64,000 nt of DNA from JAVBMV01 sp031552145 (GCA_031552145.1 JAVBMV010000004.1:124001-188000); one strand, 5' to 3'. Shown: positions 50,275 to 62,045, counted from the first letter of the stretch. Numbers and translations: made by a program. The notes: generated from the letters alone by a model not told the origin.

Positions 50275-51785
50275 CCGCGCACCTCCTCAAAGACTGCGCG
50301 CGCCTCGGCGCGATCGTCGAAGGGCCTCACTTCTTCGCCAATAGTCTGGGTCGTCTCGTGTCCCTTGCCCGCGACCAGCACCGTATCCTTTGCGCCAGCG
50401 AGCGCCGCGCAGAGCCGAAGCGCCTCGCGCCGGTCGGGCTCGATCAAAAAGCCGCGAGCACCTTCGCGCGCCTCGGCGAGAGAGAGCTCGCGCATCCCCT
50501 GCTCGCGCAGCCCCGGCACGATCTCCTCGATGATCGCCATGGGCGCCTCCGAGCGCGGGTTGTCGCTCGTGACGATGCAGAGTTCGCTCGCCGCCGCGGC
50601 GCGCCCCATGAGCGGGCGCTTCCCCTTATCGCGCTCGCCGCCGCAGCCAAAGACGAGGAGCAGGCGCGACGAGGTGAGCGGGCGCAGCGCGGCGAGCGCG
50701 CGCGCCAAGGCGTCGTTCGTGTGGGCGTAGTCGACAAAGACGGCAGGGCCGCGTTCAGTCGCGCGCTCGAGCCTGCCGGGCACCGCGCGCAGCGCTTCAA
50801 TCCCCGGAACGAAGGAGCGCAGCTCGTAGCCCGCGCCGAGCAACAGCCCCGTCGCCGCCAATAAGTTCTCTGCGTTGTGCCTCCCGATGAGGCGCGAGCG
50901 AAAGGGCGCTTCGCCCATCGGCGTCACGAGGAGGCCCTCGAGCCCATCGATGGTGCAGGAGAGATCGCGAAGGTGCAGCTCCGCCTCCGAGCCCTCGCCC
51001 GCGAAGCCCCAGACCGTGCGGCCCTCTCGAAGCAGCTCGTCCATGAGCCGTCTACCGAAGGGGTCGAGCGCATTGACGGTAGCGGGCCCGGCGCAGTGAT
51101 CGAGGAAGAGGCGGCGTTTGGCGTCGAAGTAGCGCTCCATGTCGCCGTGGTAGTCGAGGTGATCGCGCGTCAGATTGGTGAAGGCGGCGCTGGCGAAGGA
51201 GAGGCCATGGACCCGCTCCTGCGCGAGCGCGTGGCTAGAGACCTCCATGGCAACGGCGCTGGTACCCGCCTCGCGCATCTGGGCGAAGAGCGCGTGCAGT
51301 GCGCAGGGGTCGGGCGTGGTGTGGGTCGCTGGGAGCTGGCGACCGGCAAAGCGGTAACCATTCGTGCCTACGACGCCCGGGCGCTCGCCGCACGCCTCGA
51401 GCATCGCCTCCGCAATCGCGGTGGTGGTGGTCTTGCCGTTGGTCCCCGTAACCCCGAGCAGCACCAGCGCGTTGGCGGGTCGTCCATGAATGCGAGCGGC
51501 GGCGAAGGCGAGCGCGCGCCGCGCATTGCCCACCCGCAGCCAAGGGATGGAGGAGAGTGTCGGCGCCGCGGGCGGCGGCGCCTCCGACACGACGGCTACC
51601 GCCCCGGCACGGACCGCCTGCTCCACATAATCGAGCCCCTCGGCTCGCACCCCATGCAGGGCAAAGAAGAGCGAGCCCGGCCTCGCCGCGCGCGAATCGC
51701 AGACGACCGAGGTGACCTCGCGCGCTTCGGCGTCTCCCGAGAGAGCGCGCGCATCCTCCTTCGCCATGAGCAGAGAGAGTTTCAT
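50271..51785 (-). CDS. murE: UDP-MurNAc-dipeptide--meso-DAP ligase
   Basis: A 504-residue Mur ligase. The P-loop is LGVTGTNGKTTTTAI, with SSHALAQERVHGL and FTNLTRDHLDYHGDM. The selectivity motif SDNPRSEAP (DNPR) indicates meso-diaminopimelate as the third residue, consistent with the dapE-like gene elsewhere in the window. Near the C-terminus lies AGKGHETTQ. The ATG at 51785 overlaps the ftsI stop by 4 bp. In-frame sequence upstream lies inside ftsI and is ignored. Confidence 0.96.
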   Translation of the reverse strand: MKLSLLMAKEDARALSGDAEAREVTSVVCDSRAARPGSLFFALHGVRAEGLDYVEQAVRAGAVAVVSEAPPPAAPTLSSIPWLRVGNARRALAFAAARIHGRPANALVLLGVTGTNGKTTTTAIAEAMLEACGERPGVVGTNGYRFAGRQLPATHTTPDPCALHALFAQMREAGTSAVAMEVSSHALAQERVHGLSFASAAFTNLTRDHLDYHGDMERYFDAKRRLFLDHCAGPATVNALDPFGRRLMDELLREGRTVWGFAGEGSEAELHLRDLSCTIDGLEGLLVTPMGEAPFRSRLIGRHNAENLLAATGLLLGAGYELRSFVPGIEALRAVPGRLERATERGPAVFVDYAHTNDALARALAALRPLTSSRLLLVFGCGGERDKGKRPLMGRAAAASELCIVTSDNPRSEAPMAIIEEIVPGLREQGMRELSLAEAREGARGFLIEPDRREALRLCAALAGAKDTVLVAGKGHETTQTIGEEVRPFDDRAEARAVFEEVRG

Positions 51786-53896
51786 CGGCTCCGCCCCGCG
51801 CCCGCTTTGAGCGCACCCACGCCACCCCCATCGCCATCCAGGGGCGAGCCGAGCGTCAGCGAGACGCGGCTCCCCGCGCCCACGCTCTCCCCCGCCCCCG
51901 GGCTCTGCTGAAGGACCGTTCCCCTCCCTGTGATGTTCGGCTCCAGCCCCAGCGCCGCCAGGGTGCGAACGGAGAGGCGCGCGCTCTTGCCCACGAGATT
52001 CGGGAGCTGGATGAGCGCGCTCTGCTCGACGGTACCGGCGCCCAGCAGCGCATCGAGCTCGCCATCCGCCAGTCCGTCTGGCCCTCGCTCCAGGCCGCCA
52101 GAGCCGCTCTTGGCCATGGGGGCCTTTACACCCCTTGCCTTCGCATCGGCCTCCGCGGCCAGCTTCATCGAGCGGGAGTGAGGAACCCCCAAATGAGTGA
52201 GCGCCGCATGCGCGATCTCTTTGAAGGCGGGTCCCGCGACCACGCTGCCATAGACTTGCCCCCTGGGCTCGTCCACCCAGACGCCGATCACGAGCCTGGG
52301 CGCATCGGCGGGGACCACACCGACGAAGGAGGCGATCCGCTTGTCGGCCGAGTAGCCACCCTTGAGCAGATCGGCCTTCTGCGCGGTCCCTGTCTTCCCT
52401 GCCGTCTCCCAGTAGTCGAGGCGAGCCATCGGTGCCGTCCCCTCTTTCTCGACCACCAGTTTCATCATCTGGAGCACCTGGCGCGCGGTCTCGGGAGAGA
52501 TCACCTGTCGCACCGGCAGCGGGCCGTTCTCGACGACCACGCGCCCGTCGGCCTCGACGATCTTCGAGACGACGTAGGGGCGCATCCTGAGACCCCCATT
52601 CGCGAAGGCGCCGTAGGCCGCCGCGATCTGGATAGGCGAGGCGGTCATGCCCTGTCCGAAGCTGCGCGTCGCCTGCTCGATGTCGGCCTTCGCGATTCGG
52701 GCTACGCCACCCGTCTCGGCGAAGAGGCCCGTCTCGGGCTTCTTCCCGAAGCCAAAGGCCTGGGTGTAGTCGAAGAGCCGCTCCCGCCCGAGGCGGTCTG
52801 CGATCTTGGCGGTGCCGATGTTGGAAGAGACCTGAATGATCTCGCCGATGGAGAGCTTGCCGTGCGCGTGCGTATCGTGGAGCGTGCGGCCGCCATATCT
52901 CCAACGCCCACCTTCGCAGTCGATGAGGCTCTTGGGCCCGAATATCCCCTCCTGTAGCGCGGCGGCGACGGTCATCACCTTGATGGTGGAGCCGGGCTCG
53001 ATCTGGTCGCTGATGGCGCTGTTCTTCATCGCCAGCTTGGGCGCCCGCTTCGGTTCGTTGGGGTTGAAAGTAGGGTAGTTGGCAATCGCCAGGAGCTCAC
53101 CAGTGGCGGGGTCGAGCACGACGGCGCTGCCGCCGACGGCATTCGCGTTCTTTACCGCGACGGCCAGCGCCTGCTCGGTGCGGTACTGGATCACACTGTC
53201 GAGGGTGAGGGTCAGGCTCGCTCCCTCGAGTGACTCGCGCGGGGCGGGGGTCTCGAGAAGCGAATTCCTGCCTCTGGCATCTCTCACCGCCGGGACCTCC
53301 TGCGGTCTTCCTGCGAGCGCCTCGTCGAAGGCGAGCTCCAACCCGGCAAGTCCATTGCCATCCACGCCAGCGACGCCGAGCACCTGCGAGGCCAACTCGC
53401 CCTGTGGATAGGCGCGGAGCGGTTCCTTCACGAAGCCGATGCCGGGTAGATTGAGCGCCCTGACCGCCTCCGCCTCGGGGTGGCTCACGTGGCGCTTCAC
53501 CCATGCGAAGCCCTTGCGCGACGCGAAGAGCGCCGCGACGCGACGCTCATCCATCCGCAGCACCTTGGAGAGCGCGCTCGCCGCGCCGCGCGGATCGGTG
53601 AGCTGTGAGGGGGTAACGAAGACGCTGTCCACCTCGATGGTCGAGGCGAGCACGTCGCCCCGCCGATCGACGATCTGTCCGCGCTTGCCGGGCAGCTTCA
53701 CGGTGCGGGTGTATTGGTCGCGCGCCAGCGCGGTGAGGCCCGCCGACTGCTCAATCTGGAGATAGGCTGCCCTCACCATGAGCGCGATGAGCGCCGCGGC
53801 GAAGAGAGCGGCGAGGAGATAGATCCTCACGCGCGCGCCTCGATGCGCGCTCGAGCCCAGCCGTAGGGCGCCATTCCCTCTCTTCTCGGACATCAA
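51782..53896 (-). CDS. ftsI: Class B penicillin-binding protein FtsI/PBP3 with PASTA domain
   Basis: A 704-residue membrane-anchored transpeptidase. One N-terminal helix (IYLLAALFAAALIALMVRAAY) is followed by the pedestal domain with KRGQIVDRRGDVLAS. The transpeptidase motifs are SxxK (EPGSTIKVM), SxN (VSSNIG) and KTG (ETAGKTGTAQK). The extra C-terminal 65-70 residues form a PASTA domain (LPNLVGKSARLSVRTLAALGLEPN...LQQSPGAGESVGAGSRVSLTL). It makes septal peptidoglycan with FtsW. PASTA domains are more typical of Gram-positive class B PBPs (SpoVD or PBP2x). Confidence 0.95.
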   Translation of the reverse strand: MMSEKRGNGALRLGSSAHRGARVRIYLLAALFAAALIALMVRAAYLQIEQSAGLTALARDQYTRTVKLPGKRGQIVDRRGDVLASTIEVDSVFVTPSQLTDPRGAASALSKVLRMDERRVAALFASRKGFAWVKRHVSHPEAEAVRALNLPGIGFVKEPLRAYPQGELASQVLGVAGVDGNGLAGLELAFDEALAGRPQEVPAVRDARGRNSLLETPAPRESLEGASLTLTLDSVIQYRTEQALAVAVKNANAVGGSAVVLDPATGELLAIANYPTFNPNEPKRAPKLAMKNSAISDQIEPGSTIKVMTVAAALQEGIFGPKSLIDCEGGRWRYGGRTLHDTHAHGKLSIGEIIQVSSNIGTAKIADRLGRERLFDYTQAFGFGKKPETGLFAETGGVARIAKADIEQATRSFGQGMTASPIQIAAAYGAFANGGLRMRPYVVSKIVEADGRVVVENGPLPVRQVISPETARQVLQMMKLVVEKEGTAPMARLDYWETAGKTGTAQKADLLKGGYSADKRIASFVGVVPADAPRLVIGVWVDEPRGQVYGSVVAGPAFKEIAHAALTHLGVPHSRSMKLAAEADAKARGVKAPMAKSGSGGLERGPDGLADGELDALLGAGTVEQSALIQLPNLVGKSARLSVRTLAALGLEPNITGRGTVLQQSPGAGESVGAGSRVSLTLGSPLDGDGGGVGALKAGAGRSR

Positions 53897-53910
53897 CCCT
53901 CCAACTCGAC

Positions 53911-54294
53911 TCAGCGCGCCGCCTCTTCGGAGACCGACGCCACGGCGCTCTGTCCCTGGCCACGAGGGCTCGGATCCAGCGAAATCACTCTCCCGGGCGC
54001 GATCGGAACCATGCCGAGGCGATCCTTCGCGAGCACCTCCAGCTTCGCTCCCGCGCTCGCCCGCTTGAGCTCCATCTCGAGGCGCGCCTTCTCCCGCTCG
54101 AGCTCGCGGTTCTCGAGCTCGACGCGCCCGAGCTCGTAGCCCACGCGGACCGCTGTCACTTTCGTGCTCGCGCGCAGCAGCCCCACCCCCGTGAAGAGCG
54201 CGGCGACGCCCACCACGAGCAGGATGGTTCGCGCCTGCCCGGCCTTCATCGACCGGCTCGGCCTGGAGCGTTCGCGTCGACGTAGATCATTCAT
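53911..54294 (-). CDS. ftsL: Cell division protein FtsL-like
   Basis: A 127-residue bitopic protein with a basic cytoplasmic tail, one helix (ILLVVGVAALFTGVGLL, about residues 24-40) and a periplasmic coiled coil (YELGRVELENRELEREKARLEMELKR), then a short tail. It would form the FtsQLB complex that activates FtsWI. Assignment is from topology, coiled coil and position between rsmH (4-bp overlap) and ftsI (14-bp gap), because FtsL sequences diverge quickly. Confidence 0.8.
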   Translation of the reverse strand: MNDLRRRERSRPSRSMKAGQARTILLVVGVAALFTGVGLLRASTKVTAVRVGYELGRVELENRELEREKARLEMELKRASAGAKLEVLAKDRLGMVPIAPGRVISLDPSPRGQGQSAVASVSEEAAR

Positions 54295-55217
54295 GGGAGC
54301 CTCTCGATGGCGCGCAGCTTCGCGCTGCGCGCGCGGGGGTTGCGCGCGAGTTCCTGCTCGGAGGCGACCACCGCCTTGCGGGTCAGGATGCGAAAACCGG
54401 CGCTCGCCTTGTCACAGACGCAGAGCGGCAGCGCCGGTGGGCAGGTGCACTCTCCCTCGAGTGCGCGGAAAGCCTCCTTCACGCGCCGATCCTCCAGGGA
54501 ATGAAAGCTGATGATCGCCGCGCGCCCGCCACGGTGCAGGAGAGAGGGCAGCGCCTCGAGCGCGCGGGAGAGTTCTCCCAACTCATCGTTCACCGCGATC
54601 CTCAGCGCCTGAAAAGTACGCGTGGCGGGATGAATACGCTTCGGCCACGCCTTGCGCGGGATCGCCCGTTCGACGGCACGCGCCAGCTCCAAGGTGCGTG
54701 TGGGACTCGAAGGGAGCGCCTTGAGCGCGCGCGCGATGCGGCGCGAGTGAGGCTCCTCTCCGAGCTCGAAGAGCAGGTTCGCCAGCGCCTCCTCGTCCAA
54801 GCGCGCGAGCAGCTCCGCCGCGGTTTCGCCTTGGTCGCCCATGCGCATGTCGAGCGGTGCATCGGCCTGAAAGGAGAAGCCGCGCGCCTCCTCGTCGAGT
54901 TGGGGCGAGCTGACGCCCAGATCGAGCAGCAGGCCATCGGCGCCTTCGGCGCCGACCTCGCGCAGGATCGCCCCCGCCTCCGAATACCTGGCGCAGCGCG
55001 CCACGAATCGCTCTCCGAAGCGTTCGAGACGAACGATCGCCGCCGCTATTGCGCGTGGGTCGCGGTCGATGCCCACGACACGGGCTCCCTGTGTCAAGAG
55101 CAATTCCGAGTGCCCGCCGCCCCCCAGCGTGCCGTCGAGCACGAGAGAACCCTCGCGGGGCGCGAGAAGGGCGACCGCCTCATCGGCCAGCACTGTGAGA
55201 TGGCGGAACTGCTGCAT
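54291..55217 (-). CDS. rsmH: 16S rRNA (cytosine(1402)-N4)-methyltransferase RsmH
   Basis: A 308-residue SAM methyltransferase modifying C1402 in the P-site of 16S rRNA. The SAM loop is DGTLGGGGHSELLL, with GLLLDLGVSSPQLDEEARGFSF and the GRAAIISFHSLEDRRVKEAFR motif. The ATG at 55217 (QFRHLTVLADEAVALL) is the family start; upstream in-frame codons run into the STAS gene. It begins 16 bp after the STAS stop. Confidence 0.96.
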   Translation of the reverse strand: MQQFRHLTVLADEAVALLAPREGSLVLDGTLGGGGHSELLLTQGARVVGIDRDPRAIAAAIVRLERFGERFVARCARYSEAGAILREVGAEGADGLLLDLGVSSPQLDEEARGFSFQADAPLDMRMGDQGETAAELLARLDEEALANLLFELGEEPHSRRIARALKALPSSPTRTLELARAVERAIPRKAWPKRIHPATRTFQALRIAVNDELGELSRALEALPSLLHRGGRAAIISFHSLEDRRVKEAFRALEGECTCPPALPLCVCDKASAGFRILTRKAVVASEQELARNPRARSAKLRAIERLP

Positions 55218-55233
55218 CCTCTGCCCTCTTACG

Positions 55234-55599
55234 CTAGGTGCGAACGGTGGTGAGCGCGTGGAGCCGCGCGAAGGCGACGCGCGCCTCGGCCGCCGTGCCA
55301 TAGGTCTCCAGCTTCCCGTCGACCCCGCCCGCCTTGAAGAGCTCGGCCAAGTAGCCCGAGAGGCCGCAGAGCTTCAGATCACCCTGCGCGTGCCGCAGCT
55401 GGATCGCCTGCTGCACCAGCATGGGGAGGCGCCGATAGTCGGCGTGCTCCACCCGCGTCAGATCGAGCACGATGTAACGCGTCCCCGCGCCCGAGAGTCT
55501 GCCGATCTCGGACTTGAGCGCCGCCATCTCCACATCGCAGAGCGCGCCCTCGCAGGCAAGGGTTGCCACCTGCGGCACCGTTTGCGCGCGCCTATTCAT
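55234..55599 (-). CDS. STAS-domain protein inside the dcw cluster
   Basis: A 121-residue single STAS domain. RYIVLDLTRVEHADYRRLPMLVQQAIQLRHAQGDLKLCGLSGYLAELFKAGGVDGKL fits the anti-sigma-antagonist/STAS fold, although the usual phospho-Ser position in the DxSG-type motif is replaced (VEHADYR), so switching by phosphorylation at the canonical serine is unlikely. It overlaps the mraZ end by 8 bp and precedes rsmH by 16 bp, a place normally occupied by nothing else. It may control a partner-switching protein, a transporter or a structural partner of division. Function unknown. Confidence 0.8.
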   Translation of the reverse strand: MNRRAQTVPQVATLACEGALCDVEMAALKSEIGRLSGAGTRYIVLDLTRVEHADYRRLPMLVQQAIQLRHAQGDLKLCGLSGYLAELFKAGGVDGKLETYGTAAEARVAFARLHALTTVRT

Positions 55600-56089
55600 T
55601 GGAAGACTCCTTCTTAGCCGTTGTCACGTCGACTCCGCCGAGCCGCTGATAGGCGTTGTTCACAGCCTCGCGATGAATCGGGCTCTGCGCCTCTTCCTGA
55701 TCGCGCTTCCACGTCTCCGCGTCCCACAGGGCGATGAAGTTCCCCTGCCCCGACCAGATCACGTCCTTCTCCAGGCCGGCATAGGCGCGCAGATTCTGGG
55801 GCACATTGATGCGGCCATGATCGTCGACGTTGAGGTCCACGGCGTTGCCGACGAGGAGGCGCATCAGCTGCTTGAAGCCCGGCTCGAAAGGGCTATGGGC
55901 CATCAGTTTGGCCTCAAATTGTTCCCAGGCTTGAAGCGGATAGATCTGGAGAAAGCGATCGGTCTTGCTGTCGCTGACGGTCACGACGACGCGATCGCCC
56001 AACGCCGCCAGCTCGTCGCGCAGCCGCGCGGGGACGCTGGTGCGCCCCTTCGTGTCGATCGTCGTTGGATGGCTGCCTCGAAAGGCCAT
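55592..56089 (-). CDS. mraZ: Transcriptional regulator MraZ
   Basis: A 165-residue double-AbrB protein. The two half-domains carry IDTKGRTSVPARLRDEL and VDDHGRINVPQNLRAYAGL (DxxGR motifs). MraZ forms ring oligomers that bind repeated TGGGA boxes in its own promoter and represses the dcw cluster. Exactly such boxes lie upstream at 56164-56178. The ATG at 56089 has AGAGGG at the right distance. The C-terminal 15 residues are hydrophilic. Confidence 0.95.
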   Translation of the reverse strand: MAFRGSHPTTIDTKGRTSVPARLRDELAALGDRVVVTVSDSKTDRFLQIYPLQAWEQFEAKLMAHSPFEPGFKQLMRLLVGNAVDLNVDDHGRINVPQNLRAYAGLEKDVIWSGQGNFIALWDAETWKRDQEEAQSPIHREAVNNAYQRLGGVDVTTAKKESSNE

Positions 56090-56163
56090 CGCTGCCCTCT
56101 ACCGCCTCTTTGCGCCCCGCCAGCCCACTGAACTGACATTTTGGCGCCTTTTCGACCGCTACT

Positions 56164-56178
56164 TCCCACTTCTTCCCA
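56164..56178 (-). promoter_or_regulatory. MraZ operator: two TGGGA boxes, 10-bp period
   Basis: On the minus strand TGGGA-AGAAG-TGGGA (56174-56178 and 56164-56168) matches the MraZ-binding repeat. A third box at the same spacing is absent or degenerate (CGGTC). It starts about 2-5 bp after the predicted start of transcription, so bound MraZ would block the promoter. Confidence 0.7.
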
Positions 56179-56186
56179 CTGGGCGC

Positions 56187-56216
56187 AGGGTAGAGGTCGC
56201 CTCGGGGGGCTGTCAA
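56187..56216 (-). promoter_or_regulatory. Predicted sigma-70 promoter of the dcw cluster
   Basis: On the minus strand a perfect -35 TTGACA (56211-56216), an 18-bp spacer and a -10-like TACCCT (56187-56192) lead into the MraZ boxes. The -10 is imperfect. Confidence 0.6.
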
Positions 56217-56229
56217 GCATCCAACGGGC

Positions 56230-56266
56230 AAAAAAAGAGTGGCCCTCCAGTGTAGGAGAGCCACTC
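56230..56266 (-). terminator. Rho-independent terminator of rpsB-tsf
   Basis: In transcription order GAGTGGC-x-CTCC pairs with GGAG-x-GCCACTC around a 6-nt loop, followed by seven U residues (the A-run at 56230-56236). It lies 36 bp after the tsf stop and just before the dcw promoter. It is the clearest terminator in the window. Confidence 0.85.
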
Positions 56267-56301
56267 ACATGGTGCAGTCGATCGAGTGTGAAGCAGCGGC
56301 G

Positions 56302-56952
<651 letters not shown>

Positions 56953-56995
56953 TTAAAATTTCCTTTCAAAAAGTGTGGATAGGGGGCCGGGGGCG

Positions 56996-57982
56996 CTACT
57001 CCTTGGCTGCGCCCTCGTCCCCCGCGGAGTCGGCAGCGGCCTCGGTAGCGGGCTCGGCGACGGCGGTCTTGGCGCGCACGATCTCCACCTGCGGACCACG
57101 GCGCTCTCCGCCGCGTGGCGGACGCCGGTCGCGCCTGTCGCCGCGGTCACTGCGATCGCGGCGCTCCATGCGCTCGCCACGCTCCTCGCGCTCCACCCTC
57201 TCCTCGCCCTTGTCGAGCGCTCGCGCCTGATAGCGGGCCGCGCCCTCGATGCAGGCGTCGGCGATCTTGCCGGCGAAGAGCTTGATGGAGCGGATCGCGT
57301 CGTCGTTGCCCGGGATGACATGATCGACGCCGTCGGGATCGCAGTTGGTGTCGACGACCGCGATGACGGGGATCCCCAGCCTGTTGGCCTCCTTGATGGC
57401 GATCTCCTCGTTCTTCGGATCAATCACGAAGAGCGCGCCGGGGAGGCGCGACATCTCCTTGATGCCGCCGAGGCTCTTCTCGAGCTTCTCGCGCTCGCGC
57501 TCGAGGTTGGCGACCTCCTTCTTGGGAAGGCGCTCGTAGGTGCCATCGCTCTGCATCTTCTCGATGCCCTTGAGCCGATCGATGCCCTGCTTGATGGTCT
57601 TGAAGTTGGTAAGGGTGCCGCCCAGCCAGCGGTTATTGACGAAGTACTGTCCCGCGCGCGCCGACTCCTCGACGATGACGTCCTGCGCCTGCTTCTTGGT
57701 GCCCACGAAGAGCACGTGCCCGCCGCGGCCGACGACGTCGGCGGCGAAGGCATAGGCGCGGCGGAAGAGCCCCACCGTCTTCTGCAGGTCGATGATGTAG
57801 ATGCCGTTGCGCGCTCCAAAGATGTAGGGCTTCATCTTCGGGTTCCAGCGGCGCGTCTGGTGACCGAAGTGAACGCCTGCCTCGAGCAGCGCCTTCATGC
57901 TGACCACGGGCGCCGCCTGCATCGTCTGCGCTGGGGGGGGAACTGCGGCCGCCGGCTCCGTCGTCTGGTTCATCTCTTCCAT
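56996..57982 (-). CDS. rpsB: 30S ribosomal protein S2, extended at both ends
   Basis: A 328-residue S2. The conserved part starts about residue 28 (VSMKALLEAGVHFGHQTRRWNPKMKPYIFG) and includes GRGGHVLFVGTKKQA and NEEIAIKEANRLGIPVIAVVDTNCDP. An N-terminal tail of about 27 residues and a C-terminal tail of about 75 residues (a run of RDRSDRGDRRDRRPPRGGERR followed by an acidic Ala-rich end) are added. The usual length is about 240-260. The ATG at 57982 has GGAGGAG upstream. It probably forms an operon with tsf. Confidence 0.95.
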   Translation of the reverse strand: MEEMNQTTEPAAAVPPPAQTMQAAPVVSMKALLEAGVHFGHQTRRWNPKMKPYIFGARNGIYIIDLQKTVGLFRRAYAFAADVVGRGGHVLFVGTKKQAQDVIVEESARAGQYFVNNRWLGGTLTNFKTIKQGIDRLKGIEKMQSDGTYERLPKKEVANLEREREKLEKSLGGIKEMSRLPGALFVIDPKNEEIAIKEANRLGIPVIAVVDTNCDPDGVDHVIPGNDDAIRSIKLFAGKIADACIEGAARYQARALDKGEERVEREERGERMERRDRSDRGDRRDRRPPRGGERRGPQVEIVRAKTAVAEPATEAAADSAGDEGAAKE

Positions 57983-58080
57983 TTTTGTTTCTCCTCCACC
58001 CCCGTCACCTCGGCGACCCACGAGATTTGCTCTCGCACTTGGTGTGCGCCGATCAGGAGGTGTGCGTATTTGTGTGGTTT

Positions 58081-58098
58081 GGCCCCTTGAGAGGGGCC
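58081..58098 (-). promoter_or_regulatory. Leader hairpin upstream of rpsB
   Basis: A perfect 6-bp stem (GGCCCC / GGGGCC, 6-nt loop) lies in the 210-bp gap 57983-58192 between secA and rpsB. A weak promoter (TTGCGG at 58126-58131, 16-bp spacer, TTACAG at 58104-58109 on the minus strand) would put this hairpin in the early leader, which could be where S2 autoregulates. Evidence is limited. Confidence 0.35.
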
Positions 58099-58192
58099 GT
58101 GCTCTGTAACACACGAGGTGACCCGCCGCAATCCGCATGAGCGGAGCCAGGGCCCCTCCGTCGGCCGGGAGAGCGCTTCGAGCGCCAGCGCC

Positions 58193-61057
<2,865 letters not shown>

Positions 61058-61071
61058 TCTCGTTGCCTGAC

Positions 61072-61093
61072 TCGGCGGCGACACGCCAGCCGA
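61072..61093 (-). promoter_or_regulatory. Small hairpin in the secA leader
   Basis: On the secA mRNA, TCGGC and GGCG form two stem blocks with CGCC and GCCGA around a 3-nt loop and one bulge. It ends 14 bp before the secA ATG. It could modulate translation; no SecM-like upstream gene is visible. Confidence 0.3.
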
Positions 61094-61133
61094 CCCGAAA
61101 GGGGGATATCCGACGAGGGGGAGCTTCTCGCGC

Positions 61134-62045
61134 TCACTCTAGGATGAACTTGCGCGGATTCTCCGGCATGCCGTTGACGCGCACCTCATAGTGAAGGTGC
61201 GGCCCGGTGGAGCGGCCCGTGTTGCCCACGGAGCCGAGCCGATCGCCGCGCTTGAGGCTCTCGCCCACTTTGCGCTCGATCTCCGCCATATGGGCGTAGC
61301 GCGTCTTGACGCCGTAGCCGTGGTCGATGACGAGCACCTTACCGTAGCCGCTCTCCACGCCGGAAAAGATGACCGTCCCATCCGCCGGAGAGCGAATCTC
61401 GGCGCCGTGCGCCGCGGCGACGTCGATGCCCTTGTGCATGACCCGGTCGGCCGTAAAGGGATCCATGCGGGAGCCAAAGTCGCTGGTCACCCAACCGCGC
61501 ACAGGCCAGATGGAGGGGGTAGAGGCGAGGAGCGACTTCTGATCCTCGAAGTAAGCCTGCAGTTCCTGCAAACTCGCCTCTTGGCGCTGCGCCTCGGTCG
61601 AGAGGTTGTCCAACTTCGAGCGCATCGCCTGCGGCGTCTCGGGGCCGTTCATCATCGCCCGCGCCGAGGGGCTATCGCGATCGTCGCCGTCGGGCATCCC
61701 GACGGGGCCGATGGCCAAGTTGCGATCGGGATCGGAGAGCAGCGTGATGGAGCGCAGCTTCTGGTCGAACCGCTCTACCCGGTCGAGCGTCGCGCCGACC
61801 TGGGCGATCCGTTCGCGGATGCGCTTCAGATCTGTCCTGAGCTGCACGTTCTCGTCGCGCAGGACCTTATTCTCCGCGACCTCGCCGACCACATTGAAGT
61901 AGTGAACCGCCGCGACAATGAAGAGGAGGATCGCGCCGCCGAGCACCTGGAGCGCTCGCGGGAAGAGCCACTGCGGCACGCGGTATCGCCGCGTGGTCGA
62001 GGAGCCGTCGGGGACGACAAGGACGGTCAGGTACTTGCGGCTCAC
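61134..62045 (-). CDS. M23-family metallopeptidase with membrane anchor and coiled coil
   Basis: A 303-residue protein. A short basic N-tail is followed by a membrane helix (LQVLGGAILLFIVAAVHYF, about 33-51) and a coiled coil (about 55-110). The M23/LytM domain (about residues 190-303) has MHKGIDVAAAHGAEI and TGPHLHYEVRVNG with zinc ligands H and HxH. This layout resembles EnvC- or MepM-like and NlpD-like amidase activators or endopeptidases acting in peptidoglycan remodelling. The GTG at 62045 follows GTGGAG. It lies 76 bp upstream of secA and 207 bp from yggS. Confidence 0.85.
   Translation of the reverse strand: MSRKYLTVLVVPDGSSTTRRYRVPQWLFPRALQVLGGAILLFIVAAVHYFNVVGEVAENKVLRDENVQLRTDLKRIRERIAQVGATLDRVERFDQKLRSITLLSDPDRNLAIGPVGMPDGDDRDSPSARAMMNGPETPQAMRSKLDNLSTEAQRQEASLQELQAYFEDQKSLLASTPSIWPVRGWVTSDFGSRMDPFTADRVMHKGIDVAAAHGAEIRSPADGTVIFSGVESGYGKVLVIDHGYGVKTRYAHMAEIERKVGESLKRGDRLGSVGNTGRSTGPHLHYEVRVNGMPENPRKFILE

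Noticed and set aside
51785..52904. In-frame extension of murE into ftsI
   Set aside because: The frame stays open because of GC bias; the protein family starts at the ATG at 51785.
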